DNA of 27,306 bases from JBKGYG01 sp046546235 (GTDB lineage: Bacteria > Bacillota > Clostridia > Lachnospirales > DSM-24629): positions 1-27,306 of the forward strand of contig JBKGYG010000020.1 of the NCBI GenBank assembly GCA_046546235.1, in the 5' to 3' direction. The first letter of the stretch is position 1. Every line of letters begins with the position of its first letter. A model generated the notes under the pieces. It did no database searches. It was not told the origin of the DNA and saw only the letters and a program-made list of their open reading frames with translations. Position numbers and translations under genes: made by a program. Below are positions 7,091 through 15,014 of this stretch, one piece after another.

Positions 7091-8647
7091 CTATTCTCCT
7101 TTTTTCTTAATAACAAGTCTTTTTCTTTCTTTCCAATCCGTAAAAATAGGTCTTTTTTTCAATAAAAAACTTGGCAAGCGTAATATAGTATCTTTTAAAT
7201 CATTATAATGATTTAAGTCACTAGACACATAAGGAGATAAATATGGGAAATTAAAACTTTTTAGAGAAGATAAATGAACCAAAATCGAAATCATAGCTAA
7301 CCAAAAACCATATAAACCTAAAAAAGCGGATAATATTATTACATAAAATTTTAGAATACGAAAAGCATTAGTTAAAGACTGTCCTGGAATTGCAAAAGAA
7401 GATATAGCTGTTAATGCTACTATTATAACAATAATTGGGCTTGCCAAATTAGCCTCAACAGCTGCTTGCCCTATAATTAACCCACCAACTATTCCTATAG
7501 TACTACCAATTGGTCCTGGCAGTCGTATTCCAGCTTCTCGCAATAATTCAAATGCAACTTCCATAATTATCACTTCTAATACAGCGGGAAAAGGAACCCC
7601 TTCCCTTGCAGCCGCAAAAGAAAATGCTAATGGTGTGGGTAACATAGACGAATGATATGTTGTTAACGCAATATATAGCCCTGGTAAGGCAACTGCAAAA
7701 AATGCTGCTATATACCTAATGATTCTAATAAAAGACATTATTTGCCATCTATCATAATAATCTTCAGTTGCTTGAAAAAAACAGTTTAAAGTAGTTGGCA
7801 AAAGCAGAACAAAAGGTGTATTGTCTACTATTAATGCTACTCTACCCTCTAATATTGCAGAAGCAGCCTTATCAGGTCTCTGTGTTACTTGAAATTGAGG
7901 AAATGGAGATTGCCAATCATCTTCTAATATTTGCTCTATCTGTCCACTTTCTAAAACAGCATCAATCTTAAAATTTTTTAAACGATCTTCTATCTCTTTT
8001 AAAATGCTAGGCCTAACCAAACCTTCAATATATACAAGTCCTATGTCAGTTCTTGATCTTAGTCCAATTTGGCTTTGTTTTATTTTCAATTTAGTATCTC
8101 TTATCCTTCTTCTAATAAGTACTGTATTAAAACGAAAAGCTTCACTAAACCCTTCTTTAGATCCTCTAATAACAGCTTCTGTATCTGGTTCCTGAACCCC
8201 TCTATTAGGAAAACCCTTAGTAGCAATCATAATTGCCTTAGCATACCCATCAATAAATAATATACTATCTCCCGAAAGTATAGCTAGGGCAGCCTCATCC
8301 ATAGTTGTAAGCTCTTTGATATCTGCAGTAGCTAATCCACCATCTCTAATAAAATTAAATCTTTCTTCTTCTGGTATTTCACTAAAGTTGTTTGGAACAT
8401 CGCGAACTTGTACCATTAACTGCTCTAATATTGACTCCTCAATAACACGCCTATCAATCATAACATCAATATAAGCAATATAAGCATTTATACTTTTATC
8501 TTTGCCTAGTGGGAATTTCCTTGTAACTACATCTCCACAATCTTCAAACAACATTTCAAAATTCTTTATATTAGTATCTAAATCTTTAGAAAAAGCTACA
8601 ATAATTTTATGACCGTCATTATGTGTTGTATCTTGATTATATTCCAT
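7091..8647 (-). CDS. GerA/GerKA family germinant receptor A subunit
   Basis: Membrane subunit of the germinant receptor, with a long hydrophilic N-terminal half (about residues 1-280) and a C-terminal membrane half of several helices. The 518-residue length is usual. Recognisable family blocks are FNTVLIRRRIRDTKLKIKQ, IGLRSRTDIGLVYIEGL, FPQFQVTQRPDKAASAILEG and VALIVDNTPFVLLLPTTLN, then the REGVPFPAVLEVIIMEVAFE and LRLPGPIGSTIG-like region of the membrane domain. AAAGGAG stands 7 nt before the ATG and overlaps the end of the upstream small gene, so the operon runs small protein-A-B-C. Such operons are usually forespore-expressed (sigma-G); I found no convincing sigma-G promoter here. Confidence 0.95.
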   Translation of the reverse strand: MEYNQDTTHNDGHKIIVAFSKDLDTNIKNFEMLFEDCGDVVTRKFPLGKDKSINAYIAYIDVMIDRRVIEESILEQLMVQVRDVPNNFSEIPEEERFNFIRDGGLATADIKELTTMDEAALAILSGDSILFIDGYAKAIMIATKGFPNRGVQEPDTEAVIRGSKEGFSEAFRFNTVLIRRRIRDTKLKIKQSQIGLRSRTDIGLVYIEGLVRPSILKEIEDRLKNFKIDAVLESGQIEQILEDDWQSPFPQFQVTQRPDKAASAILEGRVALIVDNTPFVLLLPTTLNCFFQATEDYYDRWQIMSFIRIIRYIAAFFAVALPGLYIALTTYHSSMLPTPLAFSFAAAREGVPFPAVLEVIIMEVAFELLREAGIRLPGPIGSTIGIVGGLIIGQAAVEANLASPIIVIIVALTAISSFAIPGQSLTNAFRILKFYVIILSAFLGLYGFWLAMISILVHLSSLKSFNFPYLSPYVSSDLNHYNDLKDTILRLPSFLLKKRPIFTDWKERKRLVIKKKGE

Positions 8648-8659
8648 ACTATAACTCCT

Positions 8660-8869
8660 TTATGCAAAAATCCTTAATGCAAAAAATATTATAATTCCTC
8701 CCCAAAAATAAACATAACCCAGTACCTTAGCAATAACTTCTTCTTTCTTATCATTACTTCTTATAAATCTTTTCCTATCATAAAAATATAGAATTATGCT
8801 TATTATTATAAATAAAACTAATAATGTAACATTAAAATTGACTTTTAATTGATATAAAATTTGTTCCAT
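8660..8869 (-). CDS. Small two-helix membrane protein heading the germinant receptor operon
   Basis: 69 residues, with one hydrophobic segment at about 13-29, a short charged loop (DRKRFIRSNDKKEE) and a second hydrophobic segment at about 49-68. It lies only 12 bp before the A-subunit gene, whose ribosome site touches its end, so the two are surely co-transcribed. The ATG has a GGGGG ribosome site. It resembles the small clostridial proteins annotated as CLC_0170 family, though I cannot test this. Size, topology and position recall the small D subunits of some Bacillus germinant receptors; that role is inference. Confidence 0.75.
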   Translation of the reverse strand: MEQILYQLKVNFNVTLLVLFIIISIILYFYDRKRFIRSNDKKEEVIAKVLGYVYFWGGIIIFFALRIFA

Positions 8870-8910
8870 AAAGAACCCCCAATTTTAAGTTTTTAACATT
8901 ATTTAGTATT

Positions 8911-8944
8911 AAAAAAAAAGACCAAAATTATACATTTTAGTCTT
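8911..8944 (-). terminator. Intrinsic terminator of ispE-gntR
   Basis: An 11-bp stem (8918-8928 with 8934-8944), with one G-T wobble on the minus strand, is followed there by nine T. It lies 18 bp after the GntR stop codon and separates it from the germination operon. Confidence 0.88.
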
Positions 8945-8962
8945 AGTTATAATATTAAAAGA

Positions 8963-9652
8963 TTATTCATTTAAACTATTACCATTTTCTTTGATATACC
9001 GAATAACTGTCATCTCTTGGTTAAGAATATGTTGTTCTGCTACTTTTCTAGCTCTTTCAACATTTTTATTCTCAATTGCATTTAATATCTCTTCATGTTC
9101 CTTTAGAAGATTATAGTGATTGTCCGCCTTCCTAATATACTCTACACGAAATCTATAAATCTGTTCCCTTAAATTATTAAGTATCTGAATAAGCTTTTCA
9201 TTCCCTGTAGCTTGAAAAATAATATCATGAAATTCAACATCTTTTTCCACTATACTATCAAAATCTTTTTGATCAATAGCTTCCGCAAATTCTGTTATAG
9301 TACTTCTTAATTCTCTAACTTCACTTTCATTAATCTTTTTACAAGCAATTCTTACAGCCAACTCTTCTAGCGCACATCTTATCTCAAGAACATTTTTCAA
9401 ATCTTTTTCAGTAATCCTAGCAACTTCCGCACCTTTTCTAGGCACCATTACAACAAGACCTTCAAGTTCAAGCTTCCTTATTGCTTCTCTAATAGGAGTT
9501 CGGCTTACGCCCATTCGATCAGCTAACTGTTTTTCCATTAACCTTTGTCCTGGTACTAATTCTCCCTTTAAAATAGCTTCTCTAAGTGTATTAAACACTA
9601 CATCTCTTAAAGGTAAATATTCGTTTACGTTTACACGTAATTTATCCTGCAT
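8963..9652 (-). CDS. GntR family transcriptional regulator, FadR/FCD type
   Basis: DNA-binding regulator of 229 residues. An N-terminal winged helix (about 12-80) contains GELVPGQRLMEKQLADRMGV and SRTPIREAIRKLELEGLV. The C-terminal helical FCD domain has the Asp/His pattern of metal-binding members: DVEFHDIIFQATGN, then EHEEIL, then AEQHI. The effector and target genes are unknown. The ATG has GAGG at 8-nt spacing and lies 11 bp inside the 3' end of ispE, so the two are co-transcribed and probably coupled. A link to isoprenoid control is suggested only by position. Confidence 0.92.
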   Translation of the reverse strand: MQDKLRVNVNEYLPLRDVVFNTLREAILKGELVPGQRLMEKQLADRMGVSRTPIREAIRKLELEGLVVMVPRKGAEVARITEKDLKNVLEIRCALEELAVRIACKKINESEVRELRSTITEFAEAIDQKDFDSIVEKDVEFHDIIFQATGNEKLIQILNNLREQIYRFRVEYIRKADNHYNLLKEHEEILNAIENKNVERARKVAEQHILNQEMTVIRYIKENGNSLNE

Positions 9653-10532
9653 ATCCCCTACCTCTTTCTCTATTAAAAATTGTTGTTAAATAAACTTGTT
9701 TAGCATAATTATTTAATTTCAGTTTATACATTGTACTTTTTGCTTTGTCTTTATCATCAAAAATACCAAAAACAGTTGGTCCACTTCCACTCATCATTGC
9801 CCCAACCGCTCCTTGTTTAAGCATATAATCTTTCAGTACTTTAATAATTGGAAACTCTTTTTCAGTTACTGTTTCTAGCACATTCTCCATTAAATTAGAG
9901 ATTTGATAAATGTCCTTTTCTTTTATAGCAAGAATCATTGAATCAATATCAGGGTGTTTGTTTATATTTTCTATATTCAGTTTTGAATATATCGCAGCAG
10001 TTGAAACACTAATTGAAGGTTTCGCTAACACTACATGACACATTGGCATAGATGATAGGGGCGTCAACTTTTCTCCAATTCCTTTTGCTAGAGCCGTCCC
10101 TCTTAATAAACAATACGGAACATCTGCACCGATTTTTACACCTAATTTCATTAGTTTATCCATAGATAGTCCAAGTTCAAATAATTTATTTAAACCAACT
10201 AAAGCCGCAGCTGCATCACTACTTCCTCCAGCTAAACCTGCTGCAACTGGAATAGCTTTATCTAAACGAATAAAAAGTCCTGTTTTTATACTATAATTTT
10301 CTTTAATTATTTGAACAGCTTTATATACTAAGTTGTTCTGATCCGTTGGAATGAAGGGTAGATTAGTCTTAAGTATAATATCATTTTTCTTAATCTTTTT
10401 TATCTCTAATTCATCAAACAAATTAACAGTTTGCATAATCATACTAACTTCGTGATAACCATCTTCCCTTTTTTTTATCACATCTAAAGCTAAATTAATC
10501 TTTGCTCTTGCCTTTAATCTAATTTTATCCAT
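9642..10532 (-). CDS. ispE: 4-diphosphocytidyl-2-C-methyl-D-erythritol kinase
   Basis: GHMP-family kinase of the MEP (non-mevalonate) isoprenoid pathway, phosphorylating CDP-methylerythritol. The 296 residues show the N-terminal ARAKINLALDVIKKREDGYHE with the catalytic Lys, the ATP-binding loop PVAAGLAGGSSDAAAAL near residue 95, GADVPYCLLRGTA with the catalytic Asp, and the C-terminal GHMP motif MMSGSGPTVFGIF. All expected residues are present. The ATG follows AGGTGAG. A sigma-A promoter lies about 30 bp upstream, and the GntR gene follows with an 11-bp overlap. Confidence 0.96.
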   Translation of the reverse strand: MDKIRLKARAKINLALDVIKKREDGYHEVSMIMQTVNLFDELEIKKIKKNDIILKTNLPFIPTDQNNLVYKAVQIIKENYSIKTGLFIRLDKAIPVAAGLAGGSSDAAAALVGLNKLFELGLSMDKLMKLGVKIGADVPYCLLRGTALAKGIGEKLTPLSSMPMCHVVLAKPSISVSTAAIYSKLNIENINKHPDIDSMILAIKEKDIYQISNLMENVLETVTEKEFPIIKVLKDYMLKQGAVGAMMSGSGPTVFGIFDDKDKAKSTMYKLKLNNYAKQVYLTTIFNRERGRGYAG

Positions 10533-10561
10533 TCGCTCACCTTGTATCTTGTATACTAAAT

Positions 10562-10590
10562 ATTATATACAAATCTTCAATGAAATTCAA
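10562..10590 (-). promoter_or_regulatory. Sigma-A promoter of ispE-gntR
   Basis: On the minus strand TTGAAT (10590-10585), 17 bp, and a perfect TATAAT (10567-10562). Predicted transcription start is near 10555, giving a leader of about 20 nt that holds the AGGTGAG ribosome site of ispE. Confidence 0.72.
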
Positions 10591-10673
10591 TATAATTCCT
10601 AAATGAATAATCAAATTTCATTAGCAATATTTGAAAACATTTATATAGTTAATTAAAATAAGACTTTCCAATG

Positions 10674-10705
10674 AAAAAAAACACTATACTAAAACAGTAT
10701 AGTGT
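10674..10705 (-). terminator. Intrinsic terminator of the SPOCS/LysM gene
   Basis: A 10-bp perfect stem (10681-10690 with 10696-10705) with a 5-nt loop is followed by seven T on the minus strand. It lies 50 bp after the stop codon at 10756. Confidence 0.9.
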
Positions 10706-10755
10706 CTCATAATTACTTAACTTTTAATATTTAATTTAATATTTTTGCTTTATAT

Positions 10756-12333
10756 TTATATTATTTTTTCTACGTTTTTAACTATTACAATCTTATCTCC
10801 TGCTTTTAGTTCTGTATCCTCAGGCAAATCATTTATTTCCCTTATTTCATCTATAGTAGTGTAATAACATTTTGCTATATCCCAAAGTGTGTCTCCTTTT
10901 TTTATTATATAACCTACAATACTTGGGAGATTTTGTATCTTTTTAAGATCAATTTCATTTTCTTCAATATCCATAATAACCTGTTTTTTGTTTTCATTAA
11001 ATATTAATGTATCCAAATTAATTCCACATCTTATTTCTACCTCTTCATCATCTAACATATTACAGCTTATATAATCTAATGAAGGTTTTACTGTATAAAT
11101 ACATTGTTGTTGAATATCCTTTGCATCAATTAAATGTCTAAATGGTACCATTTCTTTAATAACATTAATTGGGATTTTATCATCCGCAGCTACATAAATA
11201 ATTTGACTTACAATTATACCTTCAACTTCTAAACCATCTTCCGTTAGCTCAATGTCATCAATTTTCACTTGACCATCTGCTTGACAAATTTGTAATATCT
11301 TTGGATCGTCTTCTTGTATAGCAATTTTTTCATTAATTTTACATTGAGTTTGATTTTTTAGCATAATATTCTCGTAATTAATTGGTGTTGTCTTAATCTC
11401 TAATTCTTTTGTTGGGGTATATATGTCTTTTAAGATATCAACCTCATCTTGATCATAAACTTTGATATCAAGCTCAGTAATTATTTCTATATCCAGCAAT
11501 CTTTCCTCTCCATCTAAGTCTGGCTTTAGCTGAATCTCCTTGCTTTGAATATCCATCACTACATTAGGTATCATCTCTTCAATACAACCATCACAATCAA
11601 GCATTCCATTAAATGGCAATTCAAATTCTACAAACTCAACTGGCTTATCATCTGTTTCCCCCATGTAAAGTACAAATAAATCTACTTCACCCTTTACATT
11701 TATTTTATCATCTAATAATCTAATCTCTGGATTCCTTATGCTTGCATTTGACCATAATATCTCCATAATATTAGGTTTGCTATTAGGTAAAGCTAATTCA
11801 TCTCTTACACGATATGTATCCTTTTTGCTAGCATATACTTGACTTATTTTAATAGGTTCTTTTACTACTTGTAAGTCTTCTTCTCCTTCAACATCAGTTG
11901 CAATATTTATATAATATCCTTCTTCAGCTATAGCTTTTAACCCTAATATACTCTTTAAACTAATTTTCCTTGAATTAATAAGACTTGTTTCTAAATCCTC
12001 AATTTCACTCATGATTCTTATATCATCATCTTCTTCTATGCCATCAAGATTAATCATTTCATTAAATACCATAGTGCCTGTCATATTATGTACAGGTTTT
12101 TGATCAGATTCAGTTAAATATAGCACTGTGAAATAAAGGTCTCCCATCACCCTAACCTTATTCCTCATAGTTTCTATATTAGTAATCTTTATTTCTGCAC
12201 GTTCTTGAATGACCTTAAAAATATCTGGCTTGATATCAGGCACATTAAAATCATCATCCACTGTTACCTGAATTACTGATGTTCCTTTTGTTTTTGTCAT
12301 ATGAATATCTTTTTTCATTAAATCTAACGACAA
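10756..12333 (-). CDS. SPOCS (DUF3794) repeat protein with C-terminal LysM
   Basis: 525 residues without a signal peptide. About three SPOCS/DUF3794 repeats can be seen (roughly 30-125, 185-290 and 335-440), each with a VxGxxxFxVLY-type strand; examples are RVMGDLYFTVLY and NVKGEVDLFVLYMG. A C-terminal LysM domain (about 473-520) starts YIIKKGDTLWDIAKCYYTT. SPOCS domains occur in spore-coat and related proteins of Firmicutes, and LysM binds peptidoglycan or chitin-like glycans, so a cortex/coat-interface role is likely. Position between veg and ispE matches a common clostridial order. The start is TTG at 12333, supported by AGGAGG at 7-nt spacing; the first ATG is 15 nt further in and too far from it. 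Confidence 0.88.
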   Translation of the reverse strand: MSLDLMKKDIHMTKTKGTSVIQVTVDDDFNVPDIKPDIFKVIQERAEIKITNIETMRNKVRVMGDLYFTVLYLTESDQKPVHNMTGTMVFNEMINLDGIEEDDDIRIMSEIEDLETSLINSRKISLKSILGLKAIAEEGYYINIATDVEGEEDLQVVKEPIKISQVYASKKDTYRVRDELALPNSKPNIMEILWSNASIRNPEIRLLDDKINVKGEVDLFVLYMGETDDKPVEFVEFELPFNGMLDCDGCIEEMIPNVVMDIQSKEIQLKPDLDGEERLLDIEIITELDIKVYDQDEVDILKDIYTPTKELEIKTTPINYENIMLKNQTQCKINEKIAIQEDDPKILQICQADGQVKIDDIELTEDGLEVEGIIVSQIIYVAADDKIPINVIKEMVPFRHLIDAKDIQQQCIYTVKPSLDYISCNMLDDEEVEIRCGINLDTLIFNENKKQVIMDIEENEIDLKKIQNLPSIVGYIIKKGDTLWDIAKCYYTTIDEIREINDLPEDTELKAGDKIVIVKNVEKII

Positions 12334-12405
12334 AAAAATCCCTCCTAAAACTTGGTCTATATAATTATATTAAAGTTAGGACGGATTTTATGACTAATTA
12401 TTTAG

Positions 12406-12433
12406 TTTTAATATAAGAGTTTTAATATTAGAG
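12406..12433. repeat. Two tandem 14-bp repeats upstream of the SPOCS/LysM gene
   Basis: TTTTAATATAAGAG at 12406-12419 is followed at once by TTTTAATATTAGAG at 12420-12433, one mismatch. They lie between the veg stop codon and the SPOCS/LysM start. The first copy overlaps a possible -35 region. Confidence 0.6.
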
Positions 12434-12435
12434 TG

Positions 12436-12684
12436 TTACTCTTGACATAATGACAATTCAACCGTATGGGTCAAAAGATCGGTATAACTATATGATACTC
12501 TCCTATAAGAATCTTGCAACTCATTCTGTACCTTTACAACAAATATACTCGGATAAGTTTTTTCTAATACCCCTTCTCGGACAACAACTTTACGGCGACC
12601 TTTATTAGCTCTGACTTTAACTCGACTTCCAACATATCCTTCCATACGACTCTTGACTAACTTAATGTCCTCTTTTGCTATCAA
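12436..12684 (-). CDS. veg: Veg protein
   Basis: A small cytoplasmic protein of 82 residues, close to the 86 of B. subtilis Veg. The conserved blocks are clear: an N-terminal IKLVKSRMEGYVGSRVKVRA, then NKGRRKVVVREGVLEKTYPS, then FVVKV and RVSYSYTDLLTHTVEL. In B. subtilis Veg is abundantly made in vegetative cells and has been linked to biofilm gene expression; its molecular action is not settled. The start is TTG at 12684, with GAGGTGG 7 nt upstream. A near-perfect sigma-A promoter lies upstream, echoing the known strong veg promoter. Confidence 0.93.
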   Translation of the reverse strand: MIAKEDIKLVKSRMEGYVGSRVKVRANKGRRKVVVREGVLEKTYPSIFVVKVQNELQDSYRRVSYSYTDLLTHTVELSLCQE

Positions 12685-12717
12685 TTTTTAACCACCTCAT
12701 CTTTTCCGACTATTTCT

Positions 12718-12746
12718 AGTATATCACAGCACTAGGCAAATGTCAA
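12718..12746 (-). promoter_or_regulatory. Strong sigma-A promoter of veg
   Basis: On the minus strand a perfect TTGACA (12746-12741), exactly 17 bp, then TATACT (12723-12718). The predicted leader is short (about 27 nt). An A/T-rich stretch lies upstream of the -35, as in strong UP-element promoters. Confidence 0.9.
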
Positions 12747-12814
12747 AAAATTTTCTAATAGGGTCGAAGAGGTTTTTAAGATTGAAAATTTTTTAGATTT
12801 TTAGCTTATAATTT

Positions 12815-13306
12815 CTATAACGAAAACTTAATGATTACTTTGCCCTTAATATTTTTCAAGGAAACACTTCCATAACTACGACTATCTTTACTAATAGTCC
12901 TATTATCTCCTAAGATAAAAACATTATCTTTCTCAACAATCATATCAATATCTCCAGTTGTTTCCCCTTTAGAATAATCTTCTACTATTTTTTCGCCATT
13001 TACAAATACAACTCCGTTTTTTATAACTATATGATCTCCTTGAATCCCTATTACCCTTTTTACAACGCGACTAGAATAATCTTTTTTATTTACATCTATA
13101 ACTATCATATCCCCTCTATCAATACCTTTAAAAACCGTTACTATTTTAGAAACTAACATAATATCTTTATTATTTAAAGCATTCTCCATAGACCTGCCAT
13201 TAACACGCACAGGAATAATAAACCAGTGTAATAAAGCTATAATCATTACTAAAAATATAAATGTTTTTATCCAGTTCCCTAGTTGTATTTTATCCATAAA
13301 TTTCAT
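12815..13306 (-). CDS. lepB: Signal peptidase I
   Basis: Membrane protease that removes signal peptides from secreted proteins. The 163 residues are at the short end for Gram-positive enzymes. One N-terminal membrane anchor (about 13-32) is followed by the catalytic Ser39 in NGRSM, catalytic Lys83 in VVKRVIG, and the late boxes GDNR (133-136) and KDSRSYG (140-146). All catalytic parts are present, so I do not regard it as truncated. GGGGGG lies 10 nt before the ATG. A possible extended -10 (TG-N-TACAAT) stands about 35 bp upstream of that site but no good -35 was found. Several sip-type paralogues are usual in such genomes. Confidence 0.93.
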   Translation of the reverse strand: MKFMDKIQLGNWIKTFIFLVMIIALLHWFIIPVRVNGRSMENALNNKDIMLVSKIVTVFKGIDRGDMIVIDVNKKDYSSRVVKRVIGIQGDHIVIKNGVVFVNGEKIVEDYSKGETTGDIDMIVEKDNVFILGDNRTISKDSRSYGSVSLKNIKGKVIIKFSL

Positions 13307-13357
13307 AATTATTCAGCCCCCCACTAAATATTTTAATATCCAACTATATTGTAACAT

Positions 13358-13392
13358 AAAAAAAGGCCTACAACATTTGGTTGTCGTAAGCA
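13358..13392 (-). terminator. Terminator after the PrcB-like lipoprotein gene
   Basis: On the minus strand an imperfect stem with a short bulge (about 13380-13391 with 13365-13373) is followed by seven T (13364-13358). It separates the lipoprotein gene from lepB. Confidence 0.6.
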
Positions 13393-13419
13393 ATTGTTAC
13401 CAATATACTGTTTAAAACT

Positions 13420-13833
13420 TTATTCATAACTTACTGGTTTATCGATATATTCTGTTTGTATAATTATATAAGGATATGTCAATGCCATTGATACTACATC
13501 ATCTTTAGATGGCCCTAATAACTCTGTTTCAACAATAATTGATTTATTAGTTTCATATAACTCCTTAACTTGAACACTATATCCCCCTGTAGGCTTTTCA
13601 CCATACCCAATAACAATATAATACTTTTCACAATTAGTATATGTAAATCTAAAAGGTTCTTTTTTTTGTTCTTCAATATAATCTTTTACTTCTTGGGGAG
13701 CGTCATCTTCATCCAGAATAGAAAATTCAATATTACTAATTTTCTCACCATCATTAATCTTTTGAGTTTTACAGCCTACTACCACAAATAGGAGTAGTAA
13801 TATTGTAACTATAAATATCCTTATTCTCTTCAC
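13420..13833 (-). CDS. PrcB-like lipoprotein
   Basis: 137 residues with a short positively charged N-terminus, a hydrophobic stretch and the lipobox VVGC (Cys about residue 21), so probably anchored to the outer face of the membrane. The C-terminal half has the pattern of the PrcB C-terminal domain: YIVIGYGEKPTGGYSVQV, later LLGPSKDDVVSMALTYPYI. PrcB is known as a partner of the PrtP/PrcA protease complex in Treponema; in Firmicutes the domain appears in small lipoproteins of unknown job. GTG start at 13833 with AGGTG 8 nt upstream. It stands alone between the exchanger gene and lepB. Confidence 0.8.
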   Translation of the reverse strand: MKRIRIFIVTILLLLFVVVGCKTQKINDGEKISNIEFSILDEDDAPQEVKDYIEEQKKEPFRFTYTNCEKYYIVIGYGEKPTGGYSVQVKELYETNKSIIVETELLGPSKDDVVSMALTYPYIIIQTEYIDKPVSYE

Positions 13834-13925
13834 TGTATCACACCTAAAAATAACCTTAATATATTTTATTTTTGGGACATATTGTTTATACTTAATTTTC
13901 TATTATAAAATAATATAATAATTAA

Positions 13926-14858
13926 CTAATTTCGTAAAAATATCACTGCAAAATATAATATATATATAAAGATTAATAAAAACCCTTCTGCTCTAGATAT
14001 TTTTTTGTGAGTATATGCAAAAACAAACAATAATAATGTCATAATATTCATAATTGCTAAATCAAGTACTAATTTCTCTGAAAACATAATTGGAGATATA
14101 ATTGATGATATTGCTAATACAAATATTATATTAAAAATGTTGCTTCCTATTAAATTTCCTATAGCAATACTATCGTTTTCCCTAGAGCAAGCAACAAAAC
14201 AAGTAATTAGTTCAGGAAGTGAAGTTCCAAAGGATACGAGGGTAAGTCCAATAAAAGCTTCACTTAATCCTAAAAACTCTGCTATTTTAACACTAGATTC
14301 AACTATCAAATAACCTCCTGAAGCAATCCCGACTAATCCAATTAGCAGAAAAAATAGAGTGCTTCTAATATTAATGCTCCTTTGCCTTCGACCCCTATTG
14401 TTTTTATGGCTTTCCTTGCTTGTTAACCATAAATAGTTTAAATAAATAAAAAAAATAATTCCTAGAACTAATCCATCTTCTCTTGATAAATCATCTAAAA
14501 TCAGCAGATATAAAAGGGTACTACTAATAAACGCAAATGGAATATCGATTCTTATAGCTGCCCATTCTGATTTAATAGTGAAAAATATTGCTGTTAGACT
14601 GACAACTATCCCAATATTCATTATGTTGCTGCCCAAAATATTACCCATAGAAATATCACTTTTATTCTGTATTGATGCTGTAATATTGACTGCCGCTTCA
14701 GGGGCGCTAGTACCAAATGCTACTATAGTCAATCCAATAATCAAAGGTGAAACTCCACAAAATTCAGCAAAATCACTGGATGCATCAATAAGATAATCAG
14801 CTGCTTTTAACGTAATAATAAAACTCAAAATCAAGACTATAAATGGCAGTTTAACCAA
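13926..14858 (-). CDS. Calcium/sodium exchanger, YrbG family
   Basis: Polytopic membrane antiporter of 310 residues, about ten membrane segments. It has the two inverted alpha-repeats of the CaCA superfamily: SPLIIGLTIVAFGTSAPEAA with NILGSNIMNIG in the first half, and EAFIGLTLVSFGTSLPELIT with NLIGSNIFNI in the second. The acidic residues in both repeats are kept, so it should be active as a K+-independent Na+/Ca2+-type exchanger; the real ions are not readable from the sequence. The TTG at 14858 is the only in-frame start candidate near a ribosome site (AAAGG 7 nt upstream; a second AAGGAG abuts it). Confidence 0.93.
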   Translation of the reverse strand: MVKLPFIVLILSFIITLKAADYLIDASSDFAEFCGVSPLIIGLTIVAFGTSAPEAAVNITASIQNKSDISMGNILGSNIMNIGIVVSLTAIFFTIKSEWAAIRIDIPFAFISSTLLYLLILDDLSREDGLVLGIIFFIYLNYLWLTSKESHKNNRGRRQRSINIRSTLFFLLIGLVGIASGGYLIVESSVKIAEFLGLSEAFIGLTLVSFGTSLPELITCFVACSRENDSIAIGNLIGSNIFNIIFVLAISSIISPIMFSEKLVLDLAIMNIMTLLLFVFAYTHKKISRAEGFLLIFIYILYFAVIFLRN

Positions 14859-14919
14859 CTCCTTACCTTTATATAGCTACATCTAGATGCCTTAAACAAA
14901 GAACATTTAAATTTTTTGC

Positions 14920-14969
14920 TATAATTTAAAACACCTTAATATATATATATTAAGGTGTTCTAAATTATA
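14920..14969. repeat. 50-bp near-perfect palindrome between ytaF and the exchanger gene
   Basis: Positions 14930-14959 form a perfect 30-bp palindrome with an AT-repeat centre. One mismatch further out, the pairing continues to 14920 and 14969, giving 25-bp arms and almost no loop. On the plus strand it is followed by a T-rich run, but no plus-strand gene precedes it. On the minus strand it follows ytaF and could act as a weak terminator, though it lacks a real T-run there. Confidence 0.85.
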
Positions 14970-15014
14970 ATTCTTTTTTTCCAAATCCTTGATAACATGT
15001 TTTATTTACTTATT

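Noticed and set aside
8895..8937. Sigma-G promoter for the germination operon (GTATA ... AATACTA on the minus strand)
   Set aside because: The boxes are 18 bp apart, too far for sigma-G (about 15), the first base of the -10 is wrong, and most of the spacer is the gntR terminator T-tract.
12815..13306. Truncated signal peptidase
   Set aside because: The protein is short, but the anchor, Ser39, Lys83, GDNR and DSR boxes are all present in order, so it appears complete.
13901..13920. Hairpin terminator after the exchanger gene
   Set aside because: The stem is made of A-T pairs only and no T-run follows on the minus strand. It may be chance in AT-rich DNA.
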